In this document: positions 28,480 through 38,992 of the stretch, in pieces
Position numbering within the stretch: position 1 is the first letter of the stretch
How the letters are laid out: each line of letters begins with the position of its first letter
Source: Platanthera guangdongensis
Lineage: Eukaryota > Streptophyta > Magnoliopsida > Asparagales > Orchidaceae
Reading direction: 5' to 3'
Length of the DNA stretch: 64,000 bases
Assembly (NCBI GenBank): GCA_039583875.1
Contig: CM077165.1
Coordinates: 78,418,757 to 78,482,756, forward strand
The notes under the pieces: model-generated
Told to the model about the DNA's origin: nothing
The model's input: only the letters and a program-made list of their open reading frames with translations
Databases searched by the model: none
Position numbers and translations under genes: made by a program

Positions 28480-29040
28480 GGGCGTGTCCCAGGGCGTGTC
28501 AAAGGACACGGCCTGCGACACGGGCGTGTCGAGGTTGTCTCGACGATCGGGCTTTGTCTCGACGATTTTTCGCTCGACGATGTGTCGAGAGGAGACACAC
28601 GGCCCAGGACACGGGTGTGTCCACGGCCGTGTCGTATTCTCGACGACTGTTACTCGACGATCGTCGAGTGTCGAGACGTGAGTGTCGAGTGTTGAGAGGT
28701 TGAACACGGCCTGTGACACGGGCGTGTCACAGGCCGTGTCAAATCGGGTCGACGGACTCAGCCCGACGAAGGATTTCGACAGGGCGTGTCTTTGTGCCGT
28801 GTCAGGGCACACGGCCTGGGACACGGGCGTGTCACAGGCCGTGTGAAGTCTCGGGATGATTTGGGATTTTTTTCGCCCAGGCACACGGCCACAGACACGG
28901 GCGTGTCTGAAGGCGTGTTGGTGACACAGCCCATGACACGGGCATGTTCCATGGGAGTGTCACTGGTTTGGATAAGTCGGTTGACCACCGCTTGAGGCAC
29001 ACAGCCTGGCACACGGCCGTGTCCGAGGCCGTGTCGGGTC
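28480..29040. repeat. Gypsy-3 LTR palindrome array
   Basis: About eight units built on GACACGGGCGTGTC with ACACGGCC and GGCCGTGT flanks. The unit at 28704-28739 is a perfect inverted repeat: arms ACACGGCCTGTGACACG and its complement around GG. Between them (28530-28690) lie CTCGACGATCGTCGAG-type words like those of LTR-U and Copia-2. The 3' LTR copy is at about 35836-36422. Confidence 0.93.
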
Positions 29041-29321
29041 AAAATCTGTGTTTTTGGCAAAATCGTAGCCATCCATTCCTTCAGCTGGGATCCAAGGGCT
29101 GAAGCTTCTTTCTCTTTTTCCTAAAGGCCGAAAACTGAGAAGTGATTCTCATTTGTTTTGGCCTTGATCTTTCTTCAAGTAAGAGAGAAAGAGAGAGAGA
29201 AAGGAGGAGGAAGAAGGAAAGGGGGCTGCTGCTGGTGGTGCTGCTGGTTACCGACGAGAAATCTGAAGCCGGCGTTGCGGAGGAAATGCTCTTGCGAGTC
29301 TTGCAAGAAATCTTTGAGGTC

Positions 29322-29345
29322 ATGGCACCGAAGCAGTCGTCAAGG
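29322..29345 (+). CDS. gag: candidate start exon of Gypsy-3 gag (8 codons)
   Basis: ATG plus seven codons encoding MAPKQSSR, ending exactly at AGG|GTAACG, a good splice donor. The 3' LTR copy (36707-36730) encodes MAPKRSSR. The diverged minus-strand Gypsy-G LTR (39797-39820) encodes MDPKRSSR with the same donor. A phase-0 join to the gag frame at 31119, which itself begins just after an in-frame TAG that doubles as the acceptor AG, would give gag its start. The splice would remove 29346-31118, including the primer site. Splicing is inferred from signals and conservation only. Confidence 0.55.
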
Positions 29346-29619
29346 GTAACGACTCTTATTCCTAGCCATGTGCAGGCTTCTTTTTGGCATAGCTTTGTGA
29401 TTTCCCCCACCAAGAGGTGGCTGATTTTGGAAATCTTTGGGTGGATGCTTGAAATCCACCTTGTTAGCATATAGATCCGGAAATGGAGTACAGAATAGGC
29501 ATGTTATGTGAAGCCCATCTAGACAGGTTGGTCTGGATTGGTGATGTTGCATACGAACCGGAGAAGACTCCGTGATAATGTGTAGTTTGAGGAGTCAACA
29601 GGTTATGCCTGCGAAAAGG

Positions 29620-29890
29620 TGTAGCAGGAAGTACTGGGGTGGTAGCCCAGGAAAAAAATAGCCATGTGATATGTTTGGGTCCAACCTATGTATGAGGCAC
29701 GGGAAGTACTGGTGTGACCAGGAAATGCCCTTTGTGATGCTTGATGTCGTAGGGTGTCCACCTGTGAAGCGAGTAACAGGAAGTACTGGCAGGATAGCTA
29801 GGAAAGACCCCTGACATTTGTGCTTGTGCGGTGTCCACCTGTGAAGAGAGTCACAGGAAGTACTGGAAGGCCCAGGAAAGACCCGTTGTT
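29620..29890. repeat. diverged 76-bp tandem repeats in the Gypsy-3 LTR
   Basis: Four units anchored by GGAAGTACTGG at 29627, 29702, 29779 and 29855, each followed by a worn CCAGGAAA block. The 3' LTR has the same series at about 37010-37275. They lie downstream of the candidate donor and hence in the proposed intron. Confidence 0.8.
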
Positions 29891-30903
29891 GTGCTAAGGA
29901 AATGGGTATCGAGATATGCCCAGGCTTGAATGCCAAGAACAGGATTGGTGAGACCGACCCCCGCCTTTGTTATAGCCATGAGTACGCTGCACTCGGAGAA
30001 GGCAAGGCGATTTGAGCAACGGGGGGTGGAGGATCCGACCTGCGCTATGTCCGTCCGACGTGAGACCAAAAGGTGCGGTCTGTTGGAGCGCATAGCAAGA
30101 GTCTTCGGCCTGCGCGCCATGACACAATGGGGGGCTACGGGCCATCCCGGTGTAGGAAGACTAACTCCGGCTGCACGCCATGGAGTAAATGCTCAAGAGA
30201 TTTACCGTTGGGTTATGGCCCTAATACGATGGTGGGCAAGAGATTTGCCAGAACACCAAGAATGTGCCCTGAGTGCACGGACCGTTGGGTCGGGTGGCGA
30301 ACGGTTGTGATGGCTTGTGTGCGTGAAAGCACATTTATATATATATATATTGCCATCCTTGTGATTTGCTATGCCTGCAGGGAAGATTACCGCTGCCCCG
30401 AGAGAAGGGGTAGGGTCGTTATAATTTGGTCAGCTGAACGCTGACCGTTGCTTTTATTTGCCACCGTTGGGTGGATTGTCCCTGTACAGGTGCTGGAGAG
30501 CCGAGCGGGATGCATAGAGGTTGATGTTCCTGCTGCTGTTGCTGCTACTACTGCTAGCCCTCGAAGGCTATCTGTGTTGTTGTTGTGTTTTCTTTTATTG
30601 TGGCCGGCCTGCGTGCCACTTTGTTTAGGCCACTGTTTGAAAGATATGTAAGGCCATAAGGCCAACTCTTTTGACTTGTTCTAAGACATTCCTATAGTGT
30701 ATAAATTGTGGAGTTTTATGTTTAGACATTCATGAGGAGTTCAAGTTGTAGTCTAGGGTTCCGCTAGAATGATTTGTGATAGGTGCGATGCGCTACTCTG
30801 GTATCATCATGTACCTTCACCGCCTGTTTTGTGATATATCCTGTGGGGCCCCGGCCGGACCTTCTAGAATATACCATATGAACGGATGGAGTTGTTACAT
30901 TTT

Positions 30904-30912
30904 TGGTATCAG
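30904..30912 (+). other. Gypsy-3 primer-binding site
   Basis: TGGTATCAG, four bases after the LTR end, matches the initiator-Met tRNA complement for nine bases and then diverges. The roughly 200 bp between here and gag have no long conserved frame and end in the pyrimidine-rich TTGTCCACCTTTAG. Confidence 0.75.
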
Positions 30913-31118
30913 TTGTCTTGGTCTTTCCCTCTCGAAGTCGTTGTCGACTTCTTTTGTGGGGTGGCGAGCATGTGTTTGTGCAAACCAAAGTCTCCGAATG
31001 AACTCCTGAATGTCCATGATAGGAATGCATATTTGTGTGTTTGCGGAACCTGCGTGTTCTTCTTTTGTGCTGTTTGCTTGGATACGACCGCTAATGTGTG
31101 TGTCTTGTCCACCTTTAG

Positions 31119-32241
31119 GTGACACGAAGTGGAGCTGGGCCGTCTGAGTCCCAGCGTTCTGATGAAAGTACGACACCAGCCGTGGTGCCTACACCTCCAC
31201 CATCTGCGGAACATGTACTTTTAGTTGCGGAGGCCTTATTTACTATGATCCAAGGCCAGCCCCTTAGGCAGGAGCAAGCGGCTGTGAGGACAGAACAGGT
31301 GGCGGCAAGGCCGGAACCTGTAGTGGATGTGGCTCCTCGAGCGGCTGAGAAGCAGCTAACGCGGTTTATGAGTTTCCATCCGCCTACGTTTTCGGGAGCG
31401 GGAACTCCGACGCAGGCTGAGGATTGGCTATCGCGCGTCAAACGAGTGATGACGGCGATTAGAACGGCGGAGCACTAGAAAGTTACTTTAGTTACCTTTT
31501 TGCTTGAAGGCGAAGCTCGATTATGGTGGGATGAGATGGAGTTGCATCACTTGGAGGGTCGTCCGTTAACCCAAGTATCGATGGAAGAATTCTCCAGTCT
31601 CTTCCTCGCGAAGCACCTTCCCGCGGCTCAGCGGATAGCCATGGAAAAAGAATTCCAAAGGTTAACACAAGGTGATGGCAGTGTTGACGCATACTTGCAT
31701 GAATTTACTCGCTTGGGGCGGTATGCGGGTTCTATTTTTGCTGATGAGCAGAGGAAGACTAATCGGTTCTATGAAGGACTGGGGGATGAGCTGAGGTTCC
31801 TTGTGTCAAGTTCGGTGAACCAAGGTTTCCAAGCGTTGGTTGACACCGCAACCGCGTTGGAAAAGGATATGAAAAGGGTGCAAGGGAAGAGAGCTTTGGC
31901 TGTGTCGCAACAGGAGTGGAAGGCGCCCCGATCTGGGAAACCATTCTATAAGAAGAGATGGGGCAAGAAGTCCAAGCCTAGTGGACAAGCTCCTTCATCC
32001 GTTGCAACGGGAGCAACGTCAGGGGCTACCTCTAAGCCAGATACTCGGGTTTGCTTCAATTGTGGCCGCATGGGGCATATTGCGCGCGATTGTCGGATGC
32101 CGCCAAAGAGTGAAAAGAAGGCGGGAGCATCTTATACGGAAAAAGGAAAGGCGGTGGTGGATTCCTCTACCTCGCAGGCGCAACCCCGGGTCTACAATCT
32201 TGGCCTGCAAGAGGCCATCAAGCAGCGTGACGTGGTCACAG
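31119..32241 (+). pseudogene. gag: Gypsy-3 gag main exon
   Basis: Ty3/gypsy Gag: a Pro/Ser-rich N-terminus, the capsid block MSFHPPTFSG...AEDWLSRV (about 31367-31440), EGEARLWWDEM (31509), and the CCHC knuckle CFNCGRMGHIARDC near 32050. The frame has no ATG upstream and opens just after TAG at 31116-31118. One nonsense codon (TAG, 31476-31478) interrupts it where relatives have Gln. In unspliced RNA the frame runs past 32241 and stops at 32316-32318, adding 26 mostly hydrophobic residues. If spliced, it joins protease in frame. Confidence 0.88.
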
Positions 32242-32332
32242 GTATGAGTTTAGTTTTGCATATGATATTGTTTGTATGCTTTGCTGAGTACCCCTATGTT
32301 TGCGGTTTGTGTGTGTGACATGTTTGTCATAG
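32242..32332 (+). other. candidate 91-nt intron between Gypsy-3 gag and protease
   Basis: Donor CAG|GTATGAG and acceptor TTTGTCATAG|GC. The intron is T-rich and holds the gag stop codon TGA. Removing it shifts from the gag frame to the protease frame with no codon lost, and the spacing between VVTG and LFDTGAS becomes that of ordinary gypsy Gag-Pro polyproteins. Unspliced RNA gives Gag only; spliced RNA gives Gag-Pol. Splicing itself is inferred. Confidence 0.6.
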
Positions 32333-35300
32333 GCTTTGTGATGATTCAGGACACGCTGGCGCGAGAACTGTTTGATACAGGTGCATCGCATTCTTTTCTG
32401 TCTAGTGAGTTTATGACGCGGCTTGGGATACCCAGTCGTCCAAAGACAGATAGCGTCAGAGTGGTGTTGCCGAATGGCTGTTGGATGCTTGCGGATCAAG
32501 CTTGCGATGTGGCGGTTCAATTAGGAAGTCGGGATTTTTGTTTAACTGCATTTGTTTTGCCAATATCGGAATTCGACGTGATTTTTGGGATGGATTGGCT
32601 TGCGGAGCAGCATGCTATGATTGATTGCCAGTCCAAAGAAATCACGTTGGGCTAGAATACCGAACAGGAGACAAAGTTCGCGGGTATGCGAGGAGTAGGC
32701 GGGACGTTGATGTCTGCACTCCAGGTAGTCAAGGCTGTTCGGAAGGGTGCGGAGTGTTACTTTGCACGAATTCAGACTGTTGAGCCTAAGGCCAGTTTGT
32801 GTGAGGTTCCGATTGTGGCAGAATTTACAGATGTGTTTCCCATGGATCTCCCTGGGCTACCACCCCAACAGGAGATTGACTTCACAATTGAGTTGGTGTC
32901 AGGTGCGAAACCTGTGGCCCGCTCGCCATATCGCGTTGCGCCAAAAGAGATGGCTGAATTGAAGGTTCAACTCCAAGAAATGTTGGAGCAAGGTTATATA
33001 CGCCCAAGTATGTCACCTTGGAGCGCGCCTGTGCTTTTTGTAAAAAAGAAGGACGGTGGGTTGCGGTTGTGTATCGATTACCGTGAACTGAATAAGCTGA
33101 CCGAAAAGAATAAGTATCTGATACCCCGGATTGATGAGTTATTCGATCAGCTAGTGGGCTCGACCGTCTATTCGAAGTTGGACCTGACGTCTGGTTACTA
33201 CCAGTTAAGAATTCGGGAAGGTGACATTCCCAAAACCGCATTTGGAACGCGTTATGGGCACTATGAGTTCACAGTCATGCCATTTGGACTGTGCAATGCG
33301 CCCTCGGTGATTATGGATTTGATGCACCGTATTTTTCACGAGTACCTGGATCTGTTTGTGATAGTGTTCATTGATGACATCCTGGTGTACTCGAAGTCCA
33401 AAGCCGAACATGAGATTCACTTGCGGTTGGTATTGAACACGTTGAGGCAAAATCAGCTATATGCCAAGTTCTCGAAGTGCGAGTTTTGCCTATCGTCAGT
33501 GGCATTTTTGGGCCATGTGGTGAGTGGAGGGGGCATTGCAGTGGATCCAGCAAAGATAAGGGCCATCCAGGAGTGGCCAATATTGTCTTCCGTGGCCGAG
33601 GTCAGGAGTTTCCTTGGACTTACGGGCTACTATAGAAGATTTGTGGAAAATTTCTCGCGGATCGCTTTGCCACTAACCACCTTGACGCGAAAAGATCAGA
33701 AGTTTGTTTGGACGCCAGAGTGCGCATGAGCTTTTGAAGAGCTGAAGGTTCGGTTGACCACGGCGCCGGTGTTGACTTCGCCACGTGGAACCGATGGCTT
33801 TTTAATTTATAGTGATGCCTCAGGGAGCGGCTTAGGCTGCGTTCTTCTGCAGAGCGGAAAGGTGATTGCTTATGGCTCACGCCAGCTGAAGGTGCACGAG
33901 CGAAATTATCCCGTCCATGATTTGGAACTAGCGGCGGTGATTTTTGCACTCAAGTTGTGGCGACACTACCTTTATGGAGTGAAGGTGGAGATCTATACCG
34001 ATCATAAGAGCCTAAAGTATCTTTTGGAGCAGAAAGACTTGAACATGCGACAACGAAGGTGGTTGGAGTTCCTTGGGGACTACACTTTCGAGATTCACTA
34101 TACGCCCGGGAAGGGGAATATTGTCGCGGATGCCTTGAGTCGGCGGATTCCGGCTAGAGCGAATTGGTTACAAAGGCATGATAAACGCCTTATCCAGGAG
34201 TTGGAGGCGTTAGAGATCTATTGTGTTGACAAGAATTCCACTGCCACTGCGTGTTTGAACTGTATCGAGGTGCAATGTGACCTTGCGGACCGAGTTCGAC
34301 GGGCAACGGAGTTGGATGAAGATCTCTTACGCTATGTGAATGAAGGGCCAAAGGGCAAATTCACCTGGATTGACGGTCTTGTACGAAAAGAGGGCCATTT
34401 GTGCGTCCCGAGTGTGGGGAAATTGAGGGAAGAACTAATGTATGAAGCGTATTATACAAAGTATTCCATTTACCCCGGGAGCACAAAGATGTTCAACGAT
34501 ATGAAGAAGCTTTTCTGGTGGCCAGGGCTCAAGAAAGATGTTGCCCTTTTTGTAGCCAAATGTCAAACGTGTGCGATGGTGAAGGTGGAATGCCAAAAGC
34601 AGGGCGGTTATTTGAAGTCATTGCTAATCCCAGAGTGGAAATTTGATGATATTTCCATGGATTTTGTGCATGGGTTGCCAAGATCGCAGCGAGGAAATGA
34701 TTCCATTTGGGTCATTGTGGACCGGCTAAGAAAAGTAGTACATTTTCTCCCGAATAGGCGGGAAGATTCAGTTGAAAGTTTGGCAAAGTTATATGTTGAT
34801 CAGATTGTCCTGCTTCACGGTGTTCCTCGGAGCATCGTAAGTGATCGAGATGGGCGATTCACGTCAAATGATTGGAGGCTAGTGCACCGACTGTTGGGCA
34901 CGAAGTTGACTTTCAGTACGGCCTTTCATCCCCAAACGGATGGCCAAACTGAACGTACCAACAGAAAAATGGAGGACATGCTCCGAATGTGCGCCCTTGA
35001 CTTTGGAAAGAGATGGGAAGATCATCTCTATATGGTAGAGTTTGCATATAATAACAGCTACCAGGCGAGCATTGGGATGGCACCATATGAAGCTCTATAT
35101 GGAAGGAAGTGTCGTACTCCCTTGGCTTGGGTAGAAGCGGGCGAAGCTCGGGTTGTTAAACCAAATGAGTTTGAGGAAGCAAACTCAACCATACGGACGA
35201 TTCGAGAGAGATTGCTTATTGCTCAAGATTGACAAGCGAAGTACTACAACGCCAAGCACCGAACGTGGCATTTGCGGTTGGCGATTGGGTCTACTTGAAG

Positions 35301-35699
35301 ATCAAGCCACTCAAAGGTGTCCCCAGAATTCGACGATTGAAAAAGTTGAGTCCAAGATATTTGGGTCCTTTTGAAGTGGTTGAGCGAGTTGGCGAAGCGG
35401 CTTATCGGCTAGCTCTGTCGGCAGACTTGGGTGGGTTTCATGATGTCTTTCACATCTCGGTGCTTCGGAAGGCCGTGAAAGATCCAGCTCAAGTGATCGC
35501 GGATGATCGTGTGCCGGTGGAGTATGGGCTAACAACGAAAGTTAGACCCATTCAGATCGAAGATCGAGCCGAGAAACAGTTGCGGAACAAGGCGGTCGCC
35601 ATGGTAAAAGTCCGGTGGGACAATTGTGGCCGTGAAGAACTGTCATGGGAGCGAGAGCAAACCATGCGCGACGAGTTCCCTGAGCTGTTTTTGTTGTAA
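32333..35699 (+). pseudogene. pol: Gypsy-3 protease, reverse transcriptase, RNase H and integrase
   Basis: Protease LFDTGASHSFLS (near 32368). RT has [20 protein letters not shown] (33034), [11 protein letters not shown] and catalytic [10 protein letters not shown] (33367). RNase H has YSDASGSGLGCVLLQSG (33810) and TDHKSLKYLL. Integrase has the zinc block ending KCQTC, then Asp in SMDFVHGLP, Asp in VSDRDGRF, and Glu in QTDGQTERTN. The tail with VKVRWDNCGREELSWE looks like the reduced chromodomain of Tekay-type elements. Breaks: TAG 32653-32655, TGA 33727-33729, TGA 35230-35232 (the last two look like CGA to TGA) and a one-base shift near 35270. Confidence 0.9.
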
Positions 35700-35783
35700 C
35701 ATAAATTTTATATGTTGTAACATATTTCTTGATGTTTACTGTTACCTTTCCTGTGTCTGAATTTCGAGGACGAAATCTCCTGT

Positions 35784-35796
35784 AGGAGGGGAGGAT
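35784..35796 (+). other. Gypsy-3 polypurine tract
   Basis: AGGAGGGGAGGAT precedes the 3' LTR start TGTAACAG. Just upstream (about 35760-35776) is ATTTCGAGGACGAAAT, a conserved block of this gypsy group. Confidence 0.92.
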
Positions 35797-38286
35797 TGTA
35801 ACAGTCCAAATTTCGGAAACAGGAAATTTTTGGGTGACACGGCCTGGGATACGGGCGTGTCCCAGGGCGTGTCAAAGGACACGGCCTGCGACACGGGCGT
35901 GTCGCAGGGCGTGTCGAAGTTGTCTCGACGATCGGGCTTTGTCTCGACGATTTTTCGCTCGACGATGTGTCGAGAGGAGACACACGGCCCAGGACACGGG
36001 CGTGTCCACGGCCGTGTCGTATTCTCGACGACTGTTACTCGACGATCGTCGAGTGTCGAGACGTGAGTGTCGAGTGTCGAGAGGTTGAACACGGCCTGTG
36101 ACACGGGCGTGCCACAGGGCGTGTCAAATCGGGTCGACGGACTTAGCCCGGCGAAGGATTTCGACAGGGCGTGTCTTTGTGTCGTGTCAGGGCACACGGC
36201 CTGGGACACGGGCGTGTCACAGGCCGTGTGAAGTCTCGGGATGATTTGGGATTTTTTTCGCCCAGGCACACGGCCACATACACGGGCGTGTTTGAAGGCG
36301 TGTTGGTGACACGGCCCATGACACGGGCGTGTTCCATGGGCGTGTCACTGGTTTGGATAAGTCGGTTGACCACCGCTTGAGGCACACGGCCTGGCACACG
36401 GCCGTGTCCGAGGCCGTGTCGGGTCAAAATCTGTGTTTTTGGCAAAATCGTAGCCGTCCATTCCTTCAGCTGGGATCCAAGGGCTGAAGCTTCTTTCTCT
36501 TTTTCCTAAAGGCCGAAAACTGAGAAGTGATTCTCATTTGTTTTGGCCTTGATCTTTCTTCAAGTAAGAGAGAAAGAGAGAGAGAAAGGAGGAGGAAGAA
36601 GGAAAGGGGGCTGCTGCTGGTGGTGCTGCTGGTTACCGATGAGAAATCTGAAGCCGGCGTTGCGGAGGAAACGCTCTTGCGAGTCTTGCAAGCAATCTTT
36701 GAGGTCATGGCACCGAAGCGATCGTCAAGGGTAACGACTCTTCTTCCTAGCCATGTGCAGGCTTCTTTTTGGCATAGCTTTGTGATTTCCTCCACCAAGA
36801 GGTGGCTGATTTTGGAAATCTTTGGGTGGATGCTTGAAATACACCTTCTTAGCATATAGATCCGGAAATGGAGTACGGAATAGGCATGTTGTGTGAAGCC
36901 CATCTGGACAGGTTGGTCTGGATTGGTGATGTTGCATACGAACCGGAGAAGACTCCGTGATAACGTGTAGTTTGAGGAGTCAACGGGTTATGCCTGCGAA
37001 AAGGAGTAGCAGGAAGTACTGGGGTGGTAGCCCAGGAAAAAAATAGCCATGTGATATGTTTGGGTCCAACCTGTGTATGAGGCACGGGAAGTACTGGTGT
37101 GACCAGGAAATGCCCTTTGTGATGCTTGATGTCGTAGGGTGTCCACCTGTGAAGCGAGTAACAGGAAGTACTGGCAGGATAGCCAGGAAAGACCCCTGAC
37201 ATTTGTGCTTGTGCGGTGTCCACCTGTGAAGAGAGTCACAGGAAGTACTGGAAGGCCCAGGAAAGACCCGCTATTGTGCTAAGGAAATGGGTATCGAGAT
37301 ATGCCCAGGCTTGAATGGCAAGAACAGGATTGGTGAGACCGACCCGCGCCTTTGTTATAGCCATGAGTACGCTGTACTCGGAGAAGGCAAGGCGATTTGA
37401 GCAACGCGGGGTGGAGGATCCGACCTGCGCTATGTCCGTCCGACGTGAGACCAAAAGGTGCGGTCTGTTGGAGCGCATAGCAAGAGTCTTCGGCCTGCGC
37501 GCCATGACACAATGGGAGGCTATGGGCCATCCCGGTGTAGGAAGACTAACTCCGGCTGCACGCCATGGAGTAAATGCTCAAGAGATTTACCGTTGGGTTA
37601 TGGCCCTGATACGGTGGTGGGCAAGAGATTTGCCAGAACACCAAGAATGTGCCCTGAGTGCACGGACCGTTGGGCCGGGTGGCGAACAGTTGTGATGGCT
37701 TGTGTGCGTGAAAGCACATTTATATATATATATATATTGCCATCCTTGTGATTTGCTATGCCTGCAGGGAAGATTACCGCTGCCCCGAGAGAAGGGTTAG
37801 GGTCGTTATAATTTGGTCAGCTGAATGCTGACCGTTGCTTTTGTTTGCCACCGTTGGGTGGATTGTCCCTGTACAGGTGCTGGAGAGCCGAGCGGGACGC
37901 ATAGAGGTTGATGTTCCTGCTGCTGTTGCTGCTACTGCTGCTAGCCCTCGAAGGCTATCTGTGTTGTTGTTGTGTTTTCTTTTATTGTGGCCGGCCTGCG
38001 TGCCACTTTGTTTAGGCCACTGTTTGAAAGATATGTAAGGCCATAAGGCCAACTCTTTTGACTTGTTGTAAGACATTCCTATAGTGTATAAAATGTGGAG
38101 TTTTATGTTTGGACATTCATGAGGAGTTCAAGTTGTAGTCTAGGCTTCCGCTAGAATGATTTGTGATAGGTGCGATGCGCTACTCTGGTATCATCCTGTA
38201 CCTTCACCGCCTGTTTTGTGATATATCCTGTGGGGCCCCGGCCGGACCTTCTAGAATATACCATATGAACGGATGGAGTTGTTACA
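35797..38286 (+). repeat. Gypsy-3 3' LTR
   Basis: Copy of 28436-30899 with few substitutions, and one complete palindrome unit that is shortened in the 5' copy. The array is at about 35836-36422, the start-exon copy at 36707-36730, and the 76-bp repeats at about 37010-37275. Confidence 0.95.
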
Positions 38287-38289
38287 TAG

Positions 38290-38865
38290 TCATACTCAAG
38301 TAAGTTGGGTCTGGCTCTCGAGTAAGGGAAATTGTTCTCAAGATATTGAATCCAGCTCTCGAGTGGACAAGTCCATTACTCGAGTAGACTTCTTCTTATT
38401 CTCGAGTTAACAGATTCTCACTCTCAGAAAATATTCTAAGTACTTTACTCGAGTAGTCAAGTTCACCACTCAAGTAGTTAAGCTCTTTGTCTGGAGTGAT
38501 AGAAGCGAAGCTCTCGAGTTTTATTGACCTCACTCGAGTAGTATTGATTATGCATTCGAGAAATCTGATTACTTCTCGAGTAGTCTAAAACTAGTACTCG
38601 AGTAATCCACTTTTAACTCGCAAAATTTGTTCTAAGTCCTTTTCTCGAGTAGTTCACTTCTACCTCTCGAGTAGTTTACTTATACCTCTCGAGTAATCCT
38701 TCTACCTCTCGAGTAATATTTCTAGCACTCGAGTAATCTTCATTCCACTCGAGTGATTATAGTTTTTGTTCTGAATTCCTTGAAGAACTTCTTCTCGAGT
38801 AGTCTATTACTATCTATTCGAGAACCAGAAGTAGTACTCGAATAGTTATCTCTTCACTCGAGTAA
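38290..38865. repeat. CTCGAGTA array in the Copia-H LTR
   Basis: About 23 copies of CTCGAGTA or one- to two-base variants (CTCAAGTA, TTCGAGAA, CTCGAATA), spaced about 20 bp or multiples. Each contains the self-complementary CTCGAG core. It ends about 115 bp before the TATA box. Confidence 0.95.
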
Positions 38866-38980
38866 TGCAGATAAGTTTTCAGAAAATATCTTTAAGTCCA
38901 GAACTGACGGGATTTTCAAATGACTCGACGTGATTGGTCCACGTGAACGTCATTAATGCTAATTATAACCATTAGGGAAA

Positions 38981-38992
38981 TATTATATAAGG
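38981..38992 (+). promoter_or_regulatory. Copia-H LTR TATA box
   Basis: TATTATATAAGG lies downstream of the array and about 700 bp before the LTR end. The layout (array, roughly 115-bp gap, TATA) is that of the internal region at 25014-25314. Confidence 0.7.

Larger units (their letters stand above)
28436..30899 (+). repeat. Gypsy-3 5' LTR
   Basis: TGTAACAGTCC to GGAGTTGTTACA. It contains the palindrome array (28480-29040), a GA-rich leader, the candidate start exon (29322-29345), four diverged 76-bp tandem units (29620-29890), and an AT run TTATATATATATATAT at about 30335-30350. The 3' LTR is 26 bp longer, mainly because this copy lacks part of one palindrome unit near 28487. Confidence 0.95.
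28436..38286 (+). mobile_element. Gypsy-3: full-length Ty3/gypsy element, probably spliced
   Basis: 9851-bp element flanked by TAGTC (28431-28435 and 38287-38291). The LTRs are 2464 and 2490 bp. Gag, protease, RT, RNase H, integrase and a chromodomain-like tail are all recognisable, interrupted by four nonsense codons and one frameshift. The AATTTCGAGGACGAAAT block after pol and the tail resemble Tekay/Del-type elements. Gag lacks an ATG in its own exon. Splice-like signals suggest a start exon in the LTR and a 91-nt gag-pro intron. Confidence 0.94.

Noticed and set aside
29158..29220. GA-rich stretch in the Gypsy-3 leader as a polypurine tract
   Set aside because: It is inside the LTR and not next to an LTR start; the true tract is at 35784-35796.
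29142..29474. 110-codon open frame in the Gypsy-3 LTR as a gene
   Set aside because: Only the eight codons from 29322 to the donor are conserved in Gypsy-G; frames before and after are not.
30335..30350. AT run in the Gypsy-3 LTR as the main TATA box
   Set aside because: It lies downstream of the conserved start exon and differs in length between LTRs, as a simple repeat would. A promoter further upstream fits better, though none is clear-cut.
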